NCBI GenBank assembly: GCA_036873755.1
Contig: JAVTVY010019538.1
Span: 1-64,000 of the forward strand
Direction of reading: 5' to 3'
Length of the DNA: 64,000 nucleotides
Origin: Hanleya hanleyi
Lineage: Eukaryota; Mollusca; Polyplacophora; Lepidopleurida; Hanleyidae
In this document: positions 30,540 through 42,014 of the stretch, piece after piece
Numbering within the stretch: the first letter of the stretch is position 1
How the letters are laid out: each line of letters opens with the position of its first letter
Made by a program: the position numbers and the translations under genes
The notes under the pieces: generated by a model
The model's database searches: none
Told to the model about the DNA's origin: nothing
What the model saw: the letters and a program-made list of their open reading frames with translations, nothing else

Positions 30540-30830
30540 GCTGTACCATGTATAACCCCCCCCCAGCATGCCCACTACATAACCCCCCCCCCACCATGCC
30601 CACTACACACACATCCAGTTAGGGGGGAGGGGGGGGCGGGGTCAAGTGGCAAATGGATGAGATTTACAAACATGCAACATAGGGTGGTAGCTACCAAATT
30701 AGTATACTAAATTAATATCCATGTTAGTAATTATGATTTTTTTTTCCAATCCAGATAAGGGGGCATGGTGGTAAAGTGTGTGTGTGGGTGAGGAGGGGGG
30801 GGGGGGGGGGTGAAAATATATACTATTTTT
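30540..30830. repeat. G/C homopolymer runs
   Basis: Runs of up to 20 C or G separated by CATGCCCACTACA repeats. The plus strand near 30620-30645 and 30795-30815 has G-quadruplex potential. Non-coding. Confidence 0.75.
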
Positions 30831-30999
30831 ATGTGGCAAGACCATGTGGGATTGATTTCATGAGATATTCCCGAGGCAGGGTGGTGGCATGAGAAATTGC
30901 CAGGGGTTGCGAGGGGCCGAGTGAGTGAGTGCTTGTCATGAAAATCGGGATATTTCCCCCAACTTTTATGAATAAATTAGTTATATTAGATCTTACTCC

Positions 31000-32160
31000 A
31001 TTTAATATTTTCTCTTACAGAAAGTGTAACAGGGAGAAGGTCAGAAAGAAGCCATTTGTTTGAGTCTGACTGTTGGAGGAAGATGAAGGAGGCGACAGTG
31101 TATATGGCTCCCACAGAGTGAACATCATCATCTTGTAATGGATTTTATCGCGATTGAAGATGTAAGGAATAATCTGTCATTTTCAATGCTAATAATCAGA
31201 TATATGATGCTCATAGACCATACTAAAACCAGCAACAAGAATGAATAATTTTGCCACTCTGTTGGTGAGTGGGGGGGGTCATCAAGGCTTCATCTGCAGA
31301 TGGCTCAATGTACAGTTGATGAGTTCAGATTTTATAGAATGGTACTTACAAATGTAAGCTTATATTGACAGGATAGTGAAGACAAATTATATTGCACAAT
31401 TCTTTATTTGTTTAATAGGACCAACTGCTTGCAAGAAAGATCAGAGACACGTCACAGTGCGGATCATTACATTACAGGGTTTCGGATGATACTTTACAGG
31501 GTTTCGGATGATGGTGGAAGTGTGTGCATTATTTCATAACTTGGACTATGTGAAATAATTGGTCTCTGACATGCCTGCATCACAAGATAATGGCTACCGG
31601 TATCATTGGATGTGACAGAAAAGATGAAATGGTAATGTGATACAACAAATATTCAGGCTAAAGCTGTGGTACCATATTACATATAGAAGAGGAATAAAAC
31701 GGAACTGTGTTGAATCTTCACCATTCCTGAACACCCTTACAAAAAAAATCAACCACAATGGCCGGCATACTACTGGTGATAGAAAAGTGACACCATCGTA
31801 TGCAAACAAAGTCTCATTACTGTGATAGAATGATGAACAATGCGCATATACCTGTAGCCCTCTCATCTGTTGAAGCAGATGGCCCAACATAACACTCTGC
31901 AGCTACATGTAGATGAGAAGACAAGGGTGTTGTTTACTATGAATTAACTGTGATGTTGAATACAAGAAAACAATGCAACACTCGATATATCACAAATCAT
32001 CGATACATGACGAATAATTGACTTCAGATACAAAAGTCAATGTGTGAAGTCTGACCACCTTTACATGTACTCTGTACAGGAAGGTGGATATAAATTTTTA
32101 TTTACCATATTATGACTCGGTATGTCCCAGATCATTAATACATTGTGTAATATAATTTGA
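31000..32160. other. No gene recognised
   Basis: A CTCTTACAG near 31012 looks like a splice acceptor but no homologous exon follows. A local duplication TTACAGGGTTTCGGATGAT lies near 31475-31515. Frames up to 95 codons are without motifs. Confidence 0.4.
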
Positions 32161-32194
32161 CTCGGGTACATAAGTCACTGTGTGCAGGCCTCTC

Positions 32195-32300
32195 AAGGAG
32201 CAAAATGAAGGCGAGTGATTCGTCACTCGCCTGAATTTAAGCTTAGGCGAGTGGGGCGAGTGCTTTTATCACTCGCCTGAGAAATTCCTGAGGCGAGTGA
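32195..32300. repeat. GGCGAGTG/CACTCGCC hairpin cluster
   Basis: Two hairpins with GGCGAGTG arms and a third half-site in about 100 bp. Probably a remnant of a short inverted-repeat element. Confidence 0.55.
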
Positions 32301-32309
32301 AATGCTGAA

Positions 32310-34130
32310 ATTACTTCTACAAGTACATTACAGAAATTATATGTGGGTCACATATGCGCGGTTCAGAACGGTGTTGTAGTCTTCTTTAATTCGGAACACT
32401 GATGTAAGTTCCTCTCCCCATTTCACTGTGAATTCTGACCACTTATACTCTTTGTAGGAAGGTCTTACACACTTCAACTGTGTATTTAGGTCCCATAACT
32501 AAACTTTGATAAAATGCAATTAGCTAGCTCACTCAAATGTTCCTGATGATATTGCAATACATGTACTCTGAATACTCTGTGTATTAAAGAAGGTTGGACA
32601 CACATAAACTATGTATGTAGGTCCTATAACTAAACTGTGATAATGTGCAATTAACTGGCTCTCTTAAATATCCCTGATCAGTGATAGGTTGGACACACAT
32701 AAACTATGTATGTATGTCCCATTACTAAACTGTGATAAAATGCAATTAAATAATTCTCTCAATTATCCCAGATCAGTGATGTTAAATACATGTACTCGGA
32801 ATACATAGGTCGCTGTGTGAAGTCCGATCACCTATACTATGTGTAGGAAGGTTGGACACACATAAACTATGTATGTAGGTCCCATAACTAATCTGTGATA
32901 AAATGCAATTAACTAGCTCACTCAAATCAGTGATATAACATGTACTCAGAATACATAGGTCGCTGTGTGAAGTCCGATCACCTATACTATGTGTAGGAAG
33001 GTTGGACACACATAAACTATGTATGTAGGTCCCATAACTAATCTGTGATAAAATGCAATTAACTAGCTCACTCAAATCAGTGATATTACATGTACTCAGA
33101 ATACATAGGTCGCTGTGTGAAGTCCGATCACCTATACTATGTGTAGGAAGGTTGGACACACATAAACTATGTATGTAGGTCCCATAACTAATCTGTGATA
33201 AAATGCAATTAACTAGCTCACTCAAATCAGTGATATAACATGTACTCAGAATACATAGGTCGCTGTGTGAAGTCCGATCACCTATACTATGTGTAGGAAG
33301 GTTGGACACACATAAACTATGTATGTAGGTCCCATAACTAATCTGATAAAATGCAGTTAACTATCTCACTCAAATATCCCAGATCAGTGATATTACAATA
33401 CATGTACTCGGAATACATAGGTCGCTGTGTGAAGTCCGATCACCTGTACTCTGTGTAGGAAAGTTGGATACACATAAACTATGTATGTAGGTCCATAATT
33501 CTCTCAATTATCCCAGATCAGTGATGTTAAATACATGTACTCGGAATACATAGGTCGCTGTTTGAAGTCCGATCACCTATACTCTGTGTAGGAAGGTTGG
33601 ACACACATAAACTATGTATATAGGTCCCAACTAATATGTGATAAAATGCAATTGACACTCAAATCATTGATATTACATGTACTCAGAATACATAGGTCGC
33701 TGTGTGAAGTCCGATCACCTATACTATGTGTAGGAAGATTGGACACACATAAACTATGTATGTAGGTCCCATAACTAATCTGTGATAAAATGCAATTAAC
33801 TAGCTCACTCAAATCAGTGATATAACATGTACTCAGAATACATAGGTCGCTGTGTGAAGTCCGATCACCTATACTATGTGTAGGAAGGTTGGACACACAT
33901 AAACTATGTATGTAGGTCCCATAACTAATCTGTGATAAAATGCAATTAACTAGCTCACTCAAATCAGTGATATAACATGTACTCAGAATACATAGGTCAC
34001 TGTGTGAAGTCCGATCACCTATACTATGTGTAGGAAGGTTGGACACACATAAACTATGTATGTAGGTCCCAAAACTAAACTGTGATAAAATGCAATTAAC
34101 TTGCTCACTCAAATATTTCAGATCAGTGAT
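32310..34130. repeat. 150-bp satellite array
   Basis: About eleven units. The central ones repeat at exactly 150 bp (CATGTACTCAGAATACATAG at 32938, 33088 and 33238), with ACTATGTATGTAGGTCCCAT in each; edge units are shorter and diverged. As 150 is divisible by three, minus-strand frames of 175 codons stay open; they are repeat artefacts. Confidence 0.92.
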
Positions 34131-34489
34131 ATTAACAGACAATTATGCCATATGTATACAGTAATATTTCATCATACAGCAGTAAGCTAAAAAAAGTTAA
34201 TAATAATCATGATAATCATTTTGCATCTTGAAGTTTTCATTCCTTAGATGAGGAGTGTTATGAGTCTAACATCAGTTGAAAGGGAGGCATCAAACTTATT
34301 GTAGGTGGTACCATCTTGGATGTTACTAAACCTCCCCAGACTCCCTTCCCCATTATTGTAACCCCTGTTACTTGTGGTTTCTGTGATTCATGAATTGGTA
34401 GAATTCAATGTTTACATTTTAGCTTTTCATATCTTTAGTTGTTCATTTGCATTGCAAATAGTCTAGTGTTTAATTAGAGCATTCATAAA

Positions 34490-34560
34490 GTTAGACCGCG
34501 GTTCACAGTTCCTTATTCGTCATCCAGCGACTCATAGCCGCACCCCAAGCAGCGCCCCCT
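34490..34560. repeat. Short dispersed repeat
   Basis: TTCATAAAGTTAGACCGCGG with GTTC and TTATTCG resembles 8078-8125 (TTCATAAAGTTAGACGGCGG), followed here by GCGCCCCCTGGCGTCC. Origin unknown. Confidence 0.45.
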
Positions 34561-34919
34561 GGCGTCCGATTTGGGATACAAATATGCAAAGATATCGATT
34601 CCACATGAACTCTTGTATATAGATGAAGCTAGGTATTCGTACTGTTAGAAATCAGATCTGTTATTAGATTATATCCGAATATGATTTAAATATATGAATT
34701 TTATTTCAATTAGTGTGTATTTGTTGATGTATGTTCTGAAATATCCTTCACTTTCTTACAGGTTGATATACTTTTCACTGATGACTGCAAGAAATAACAC
34801 TGGGATGTAACTTGGTTGCTCATATGGTTCCGATGTATTTGCAAGAATTTAGAATTTAACTAAATCTGCAAATACATGTACAATTTGCACCACAACAATC
34901 CGGTGCAGATTTCATTTAA

Positions 34920-35460
34920 ATCTGCATCTGGATGAACGTTAAACCTTGATGTGGTTGTACGTTTAACCTTGATGTGGTTGTACGTTGAACCTATTTCTGA
35001 GAAAACATTGAACCTGAATCTGGTTATACGTTGAACCAGTAATTGGTTATAGGTAACGCCAAATTTTGGTTCAGGGTTTTCCATGGTTAAACGTTGAACC
35101 AGAAACTGGTTCAACGTTTACCTTTCAGTTCAACGTTACACCTTTTCGTGGTTGAACGTTTAACCTCATTTCAGTTCAACGTTAAACCTTGATGTGGTTG
35201 TACGTTTAACCTTGATGTGGTTGTACGTTGAACCTATTTCTGAGAAAACATTGAACCTGAATCTGGTTATACGTTGAACCAGTAATTGGTTATAGGTAAC
35301 ACCAAATTTTGGTTCAGGGTTTTCCATGGTTAAACGTTGAACCAGAAACTGGTTCAACGTTTACCTTTCAGTTCAACGTTACACCTTTTCGTGGTTGAAC
35401 GTTTAACCTCATTTCAGTTCAACGTTGAACTTTGCTTGGTGCTACGTTGAACCAGTTTAT
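34920..35460. repeat. Subterminal tandem duplication of GTTCAACGTT repeats
   Basis: A block of about 241 bp (start near 34943) is repeated almost exactly near 35184. Both contain TTGATGTGGTTGTACGTTGA and CCAGAAACTGGTTCAACGTT. Long frames (LVQRL repeats) simply translate the motif. Confidence 0.8.
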
Positions 35461-35519
35461 GGTTGCAACCGAGTTACATCCACTTTATGGTTGAACATTT
35501 ACTCAGCGTTTTTACAGTG

Positions 35520-36150
35520 TTGCGGCAACATTTCAATCTTTGGAATATTGCCACAACCCTTTTTCTGGTAACAATATTGCCACAACCCTTTCTTGTGGTG
35601 ACAATTTCTGGCGATATTGCGGCAATATTCTCAAACTTGATCGATTTGACTGATTTCCAGTATTTTAACACAAATAACAATTATCTTGACAATTTGTTAC
35701 CAATAAATTAAACTAGAATGGGGGCTAACATACACTGATCCATATAATCATAACAATTACTCACTACATACCAATATCTAATTCACAGAATGACTACTGC
35801 ACCTGGATAGCCAGCATTCCAGATATATCCTGCGACATAAATCAGTTGTCATCAACTAATGCTTTTGCATTGGGATCTTGGCCTGTGCTTACCGCGATTT
35901 GTTCGCATGGAGCTTGCTGCATGCTTATCGCAATGAATTCGCTGCACAAGTTCGAGATAGCCTCATTTGCATGTCAATAATACATGTATATGAACGTGCT
36001 GCAAATATACATGTCAACTGCAATATTCCCACAAGTTTTTGTTCTGGCAATATTGCGGTAATATTCCCGCAACATGATCCACAGTGTTGCCGGAAGTTTT
36101 CTTTCGCAACCATGTTGTGGCAATATTGCTGCAACAAGTTGCCAGAAGCC
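35520..36150. repeat. Scattered GCAATATTGC(C/G)GCAAC motifs, right cluster
   Basis: At least eight imperfect copies of AATATTGCCGCAAC or its inverse. Counterpart of 28747-28790. Confidence 0.5.
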
Positions 36151-36413
36151 TTATTATTTAGTAAGGGGAGAATTCGAACATATACTGTTAGGATAGGTCA
36201 TCGCCAACTCGTTTTCATCGTCATTTAAACGGAATGATAAAAAGTTATAAAACAGCCCATCCGCGAAGGCGCCCAGAGTTACCTCCCTTGATATTGTCTT
36301 TCCCTCCATATTGAAGAAAAATTACATAAACTTACAGCCATTTATTACCAATTAAATGTTGAAGTGTTCTCTTAAAAGAAAAGTAGTTTTTTTCTTCAAT
36401 ATGGAGGAAACAC

Positions 36414-36790
36414 TTGGTAGTCGTTGGTGATTTCTTGGAGGAAGTTGATGCGGGAGATACCACTCAACTGAATCTAGCGAGACGAGTGCACACCAGGCGC
36501 ACCCAGTTTGTATTGGAAGTCTTTGAAGATGCGACGTCCCACCAACTCGGCTCATCAACCTGGAACGAAGCCACCTCCGACCATCTCCGACGGAGGACCG
36601 AGATATTTCCCGGAATACCCAACACCTGTACAAACGTGTACTCTCTCTCTCTGTACTGATGGAAGGGTGTAAAATGCGCCCAGTTTGTGCCTGAAGCCCC
36701 ACAGCACGGGTATAGGATCATGGAAGCAAGCGAACTCCGACCTCTATGCTGAAACCGATCTTTCCCGGGGAGATCCAATACATGCAGGAA
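36414..36790 (+). pseudogene. Packaging ATPase fragments (E5)
   Basis: The first block (DTTQLNLARRVHTRRTQFVL, then DHLRRRTEIFPG) matches the last 60 residues of the E1/E2 ATPase. A second, more decayed copy of the same C-terminus (near 36690-36790, ending FPGEIQYMQE) follows directly, so this end was tandemly duplicated before decay. Walker motifs are absent. Confidence 0.75.
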
Positions 36791-36879
36791 GGATAAAGAG
36801 GGAGAATTGCGGGCTCTAGCGTTAGTGCATCATGTCCGCTAGAGTATGGAAGAACTGAAGAAAGTCCCTCCCTAGGTGA

Positions 36880-37510
36880 TCTGGACCATTGTACGCGGCG
36901 CGGATCCCGATCTTATAAAGTATTTGTGTGAGATCGAACACTAGGTTTTAGAAGGCAACGTTCCACTCAGAAGACCAAGTTGGGGCGACATAAGAGAGAT
37001 TTCCGTACCGTGATACAAAAGCGAGTCACCCAAGGACAGACGAAAGAAATCCTACTCTTTGTGCCATCTTAGCGCCTTTGACTGCCTCCGTGCTATTCGC
37101 CGTTCTGGGTGGACTTTTGGGTCGATGTTGGAGCATTCGAAACAAATGGTCCGTAATGTGAAACTGTTGAACTTGATCGATGAGGAGAGCAGCCAGAATT
37201 TACAACTGCAGGATTTAAGCGATAGTGAGAAAAACGCAACAGTACAATCTTGCGCTCCAACGATACATCACTTTTGTGGGACAATGCAAGACACCTTCGA
37301 CCGTACCTTCACCACTAGCAGTTCCACAACTTGTATCTACCCACAGCCGCTGTTACCAGACGTATCACCATCGAATCCACAGTGGGTAGCAGTAGATTTC
37401 ATGAAAAGCCTAGCCGCTATGTTCCAGGGAAGGAATTGCTTGTTGATGGAGCGGTTAAAAGACAGTCCGTCAACGCAGGCCACAAGAAGGATTTTGCACA
37501 ATGGTTGAAA
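36880..37510 (+). pseudogene. Hydrophobic and Pro-rich gene remnants (E5)
   Basis: IVRGADPDL, then LEGNVPL and LGGLLGR-like traces in changing frames match the small hydrophobic protein. LNLIDEESSQNLQLQDLSDS and a later NPQWVAVDFMKSLAAMFQ match the Pro-rich protein. Frameshifts and deletions throughout. Confidence 0.7.
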
Positions 37511-37580
37511 CATCACGAGGCCTCCGACATCTGGGGCGTCTGTTCAAACCGGGGTATGATGAGAAAAACGTTAGTCGTTA

Positions 37581-37860
37581 TGTTTTACCTTGCACTGTCT
37601 AGTAATAGCTCTACCAAGCTGTTCCCGGACAATACCTTCACCAATTACGTCACGCAAATGTTGCACCCCTTACACTTCCCTGGACGATGGCAATGTCACC
37701 TGGTGGATATCCAGGTCGCACAAGGCAATATATGGTACGAAGTCCTGTATTAGAACAAGAGCTATATGACGCGCTCATGACGGCCTTGCACGACCTATTG
37801 GCGAATCGGACGAGAGCCCGTAACCTGACCAACAAAGTGGAACCTTTCCCATTTCTTCAT
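37581..37860 (+). pseudogene. Penton fragment (E5)
   Basis: MFYLALSSNSSTKLFPDNTF ... FPGRWQCHLVDIQ corresponds to the penton N-terminus. A stop follows WYEVLY; traces such as LYDALMTALHDLL continue the homology. The C-terminal two thirds are deleted. Confidence 0.8.
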
Positions 37861-37866
37861 CCATAG

Positions 37867-38045
37867 CTGTGTCCCTCAACCAACAGCAAATTTGATTTAT
37901 GGTCCGTACCGATGACCCAGATCAGCGCCGAAGAGGGGCTATGAGTAGAACGTCTGTCTCTTTCCAGCATCACCGAGTCGGGCCCTATCGAGTTCACCAT
38001 CACCAGCTCGGACACGGCTTACGTGAATTTAGCCACTTTAAATTT
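37867..38045 (+). pseudogene. Major capsid protein N-terminal fragment (E5)
   Basis: STNSKFDLWSVPMTQISAEE, a TGA, then LSLSSITESGPIEFTI and DTAYVNLA match the first 60 residues of the capsid protein. The rest is deleted up to the protease. Confidence 0.8.
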
Positions 38046-38047
38046 GA

Positions 38048-38328
38048 CAAATGATCAGGGCGGACTGCATTGATCGGTACGGACTGTCACTTATCCATCC
38101 AGACCTGACTGCCTTTATGGTTGAAGACAAGGGACCTGGTCTTGGAACAGCCAAGTGTTACAAGGTCTCAGCAGTAACGTGTGCGGACAGTACTGGCTGT
38201 TTTATCTATACCATTGCTGCTGTGGACTGATCCTATCCAGTATCGTTCAGCTGTTTGACGAGTATCCCGTGCTGGTGTATGAATGGGCCGAAGACCATTT
38301 CAATATTCAAGCTCTCTTCAGGACTTAA
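38048..38328 (+). pseudogene. Adenain-like protease fragment (E5)
   Basis: Traces of YGLSLIHPDLTAFM, a catalytic-region CGQYWLFYLYH in a shifted frame, and a final HFNIQALF. The His and Asp region is missing. AATAAA at 38371-38376 follows. Confidence 0.75.
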
Positions 38329-38454
38329 TGTGCTGTTCTCACATGGTAGTTCTCACGTTGTTGTTCACTGAATAAAAAACAAAGACCTCACTCAACCCCT
38401 TGTCTTGTGTGTATTCTGTTCAATGAATTACGAGAATAAAGCATGAGCTATAAA

Positions 38455-38655
38455 TTACAAGCGTCTGGTCCGTCATTCATTATTCTGCCGTCGTCATTAA
38501 AGAATCTCCGCGTCCATAATGCAAAGACCTATTTCATATAACAGCATTAGCACCAAATTAAAAAAAAAACAATAACAATCATAGTATACATAAACAAGGG
38601 CAAGTTTCCTGCAAGAGGGAAGCGGTCAACAGTTTTCAATGATGCGGGCAAGATA
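38455..38655 (-). repeat. Dispersed repeat, inverted partner of 8770-8970
   Basis: Shares TTACAAGCGTCTGGTC, CATTAGCACCAAATT and TTTCCTGCAAG (inverse) with the copy at 8.8 kb. Confidence 0.6.
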
Positions 38656-39640
38656 TTCCAAAACTATCAAATCCGTATCGCTGATCAGTATTCTTAATTT
38701 ATACGATTTTCTTTTAAAGTCGTTATCTAGAGAATGATGTATCTCAGTCACGTTTTCACTGTGACTGTTCATATGAACGCCATTAGGATTTTGAAGTTAA
38801 TGGGTGCATCCAAGTTAGAGGGAATTACACACAAGTTACGAAACATAAAAAGTCCGTTTTTCCGTTTGGCGATATTTTTGGAGGATTTCCACTCCGAGCC
38901 CGGTCAAATTTTTGGCACGTCAGTGTTAAACTGGCTGAACGTCAAAGGGGTTACAGAGGTAGGGTGTAAAGTCTGTGCTTCCGAGTGGTGTGCCCGTATT
39001 TTTCGTCCGTCGATCCGTGGTATAGGCCAGTGAATCAGCGGGTCGGGAAAGTAGGCAACCATTGACCAAGGATGGGTCCGATTGTAGCCAATCAGTGCCC
39101 TAGACAACAACCCGATGAAATAGCTCTGCAGTGAAATGGAGAACCAATGAATTGTCCCACAGAACAAATACTTCCTTTGGTAATCTAAAGAGCAGCAAGA
39201 GCGACGGACGAGAAGGGAAAACGAGCGAGAGCGTGGAATGAATACTTTGAAACAGTATCCCTTCAAGATGAAGACCAGGAGGACGACGAGAACTTCCACC
39301 GGGGGTGACCGGCGACCGACACAAGGCCTTTTAGACAAATGCCGATGTGGTGCTAAACGGATGAAGTGGGGACCGTTCACCTGGACTGCGGGGCAGAGGT
39401 CAGACCTCCATCCCTGAGTACCGTTACTACGCGACATCAACCGGACAGAGCGTCGGCCCGTGCCTTCAAAGGATTCTTCCAAACAGTGAAAAAACGCTTT
39501 AAAGTCGTACGAAGGGCCTTTTCAGGGCTAACCATTCGTTGGGAAAGTACAATTATCTCTTCTCAAGATACGTGTTAATGTGGTTTGAAAACACGGCCAT
39601 TACACTAGATAAACCGAGTCGAAAAAACCCCGGAAATTTC
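38656..39640. other. No gene; one decayed Polinton non-coding block
   Basis: 39060-39190 matches, in inverse orientation, the conserved subterminal region of E1 (CACTGATTGGCTAC, TTCATTGGTTCTCC, ACTGCAGAGCT). Frames up to 192 codons elsewhere in this stretch show no known motif and are not conserved in other elements. Confidence 0.5.
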
Positions 39641-39699
39641 TCATATACACCCCCCCCCCCCCAGCGAAAGAATATCATACCATTTATTCATTTATTATT

Positions 39700-40770
39700 C
39701 ATGGTCAACGTCAGCACCCTGTCTTATCCAGCAAAGTGAGAGCTGCAATATGAAGAAAACGCACAACACATTGGGACCAAGTATGATCCACATCTCCACA
39801 AATATTTCCCTACGAATCGGAAAATGCCCTTTCTCTACTACTCCCTGCCCACATGCGCGTATCGCTGGACATACGACGGCCAGGACAGAGTACCATCGAG
39901 AGCCCATTCACACCACATGCCCACCGCTATGGGCTAGTGTATAAGGGTGTTTGTAGGCGACTAGTCCTGAGTGCACATCAGGTGGCATCTGCCCTTCACT
40001 TTCGTGACCTATAACATGAAATACGTCCATTACGGTGTGTATTGACTATACGCTGAATAGTGTTTGCAACCAAGGTCATACAGTCCTTCCCATACGTATG
40101 TGCGCATCTGAACATATAACCCGATTGCGCATGCGCGTATCATCGACCAACTACCGTCGGCTCTTTCTCATCTGCACAGTGAGAGCTTCAGAAGTACACC
40201 ATTGGGACCAAGTATGATCCACAACTCCTCAAACATCCCATGCGATCGAAAATGCCCTCTCTCTACTACTCGAGTACGTGTGCGCGTATCACCGGTCAAC
40301 TACGCCAGTCCTTTCTACTCAGTGAAAGCTTCAATAAGACACCATGCACGACACATTTGGACCAAGTATGGACCACATCAGATTTTTTCACAGACTTTCA
40401 TGTGCATCCGATCATGTATTTTCTCTCCAGCGAGCATGCGCGTAGTACTGGACAGTCAGGACACTGTACACAACGAGAGTCAATTCAGCCTCACATGCCC
40501 ATCCCTATGGGCTTCTGTATATGAGGGTGTGTGTAGGCACCTATGTCTATGTATGTATAGACATACACTGCAAGACCAAAGGTAACCCCAGCATCCCAAC
40601 AGCCAAGGTCACAGCACACATTCACATCACCTCCAACCGTATCTGTTGCTTCTCTTCTAATGATGAGGTCACTGGTCCACATCTTCGCCTTCGATCTTTA
40701 ATTGGATACCTCACACATCTATATTCACTCAAACGACCCCATGGACCCTATCAGCGGCTTGAACGGTATT
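39700..40770. repeat. Degenerate Polinton terminal-repeat units
   Basis: Diverged units with TTGGGACCAAGTATGATCCAC, AAAATGCCCTCTCTCTACTAC and a GCGCATGCGC or variant palindrome (about 40122) resemble the E0 terminal array. They could belong to the lost right end of E5. Confidence 0.65.
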
Positions 40771-42008
40771 AGAGTAATGGTGTACTAGCTCTTATCAAGT
40801 CATCTGGTGGAATGTGAGTAACTATATAACCGTTAGATACACAAAACCATCCAAACGGGAAAAATATCATTATTAGAAGTTTAATGCAGTAGAATGCAGA
40901 ATAAAAGTCTATGAGACCCGAAACCGACCAAGCGCTTCCCTGTTCGAGGCCGAGCCATCACATCCGTGCGATTGTCGAGGGAAATACTAAGGCGTGTTAT
41001 AAAGTTAAATGATTTTGTCAATTTTAGTTTGAAAAATGAACAAATTGCCAAACGAACCGTTGAGAATTCTTCAAAATTTTCAGACTTAAATAGACGACTA
41101 ATTAAAATGGTGAGACAATAGTTTGCGCTCTCTCCAGAACGCTGGAATCTGGAACCAATGCAACTGCATTTCTTGTGAACGGTGCTGTAATCGCTGCTCG
41201 AGTTCGAAAAAGCTGTTTCGTTTCAACGTTACCGATGAGGAGAGATTTGAAAATACTGGTATATCAATCCTGGGATGGGATAGAATATTGAGCCACATTA
41301 TATCCATAAAGTAATAAATAATAAATTATATAACATCCATGCTGATTCCCAGTTCGATTTAAATGAGAGATTCGCACAATAGGGGCAGTGGATAAACATG
41401 AAGTACCAGTTCTGAATATTGATTGGTTAACTGAGGCAAAAAGGTGTGAAACGGCAAAAGGGAAGTTAAAATCAAGGTTGTGGATTGGCTACATATTATT
41501 GTGTAAGTTCCCCATTGAAGCTGTCAAAAAAATATTGAGGGTGGGATGCGGTTTTAGTATACTGTGGGCTCACTGCAAAATACACGAGATCTATCATTAT
41601 ACTAGTAGTATTCGTCATCCGAATCATATTATATACCATACCAGGCCTGGAAAACTCCTCCACTCGTGCACCTCAGTTTCTTGTCCATCTACCCATTTCT
41701 GTGTGCTCGGGGCCAATTCTGTGTGATGCATGGACCACGAGCACAGGGAAATAGATAGATGGACGAGGAACTGGGGTGCGTGCGTGGAAGAGTTTCCTCG
41801 GCCTGCATACGGTATCCTGATGTTTCTAATTGTTCCTTCCAAACTATTTAAAAGTTGTTTCCATCGAACAACTGTAATACCGTAATTCACAGAAAAAAAC
41901 ATTGTTTTAACTGAGTATACGAATGTAATGCAGTTGGTGCTGAAACTTGTTTTTGGACGATGGCAGTAGTGGATGTTGATCGCTTTGGGTCACAGGTTCA
42001 GGTTCAGT
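40771..42008. other. Intergenic, no gene recognised
   Basis: AT-rich, with no motif-bearing frame longer than about 110 codons and no repeat array seen. Confidence 0.5.
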
Positions 42009-42014
42009 AACGTC

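Larger units (their letters stand above)
28814..35519. mobile_element. Probable DNA transposon with CACTGTAAAAACG ends
   Basis: CACTGTAAAAACG at 28814 and the inverse CGTTTTTACAGTG ending at 35519 are followed inward by (G)AGTAAATGTTCAACC on both sides. Subterminal regions are full of GGTTCAACGTTGAACC-type palindromes (28850-29010, 29350-29470, 34920-35460). Flanking TT on both sides could be a 2-bp duplication. No transposase frame is recognisable inside, and the interior is largely satellite. CACTG ends recall CACTA-type or related superfamilies, but the class is not settled. Confidence 0.5.
36410..38425 (+). mobile_element. Fossil Polinton E5
   Basis: Degenerate blocks of ATPase, hydrophobic and Pro-rich genes, penton, MCP and protease follow each other on the plus strand in the same order as in E1 and E2. 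Large internal deletions shrink about 6 kb to 2 kb. The order, together with AATAAA and TCTTGTGTGT after the protease, shows descent from the same lineage. No ends or TSD are recognisable. Confidence 0.85.

Noticed and set aside
32782..34142. Two frames of about 175 codons with repeated peptides
   Set aside because: The 150-bp satellite unit is divisible by three; the repeats explain the frames fully.
38904..39482. A 192-codon minus-strand frame
   Set aside because: No known motif, skewed composition and overlap with a decayed non-coding Polinton block; no copy of the frame in other elements.
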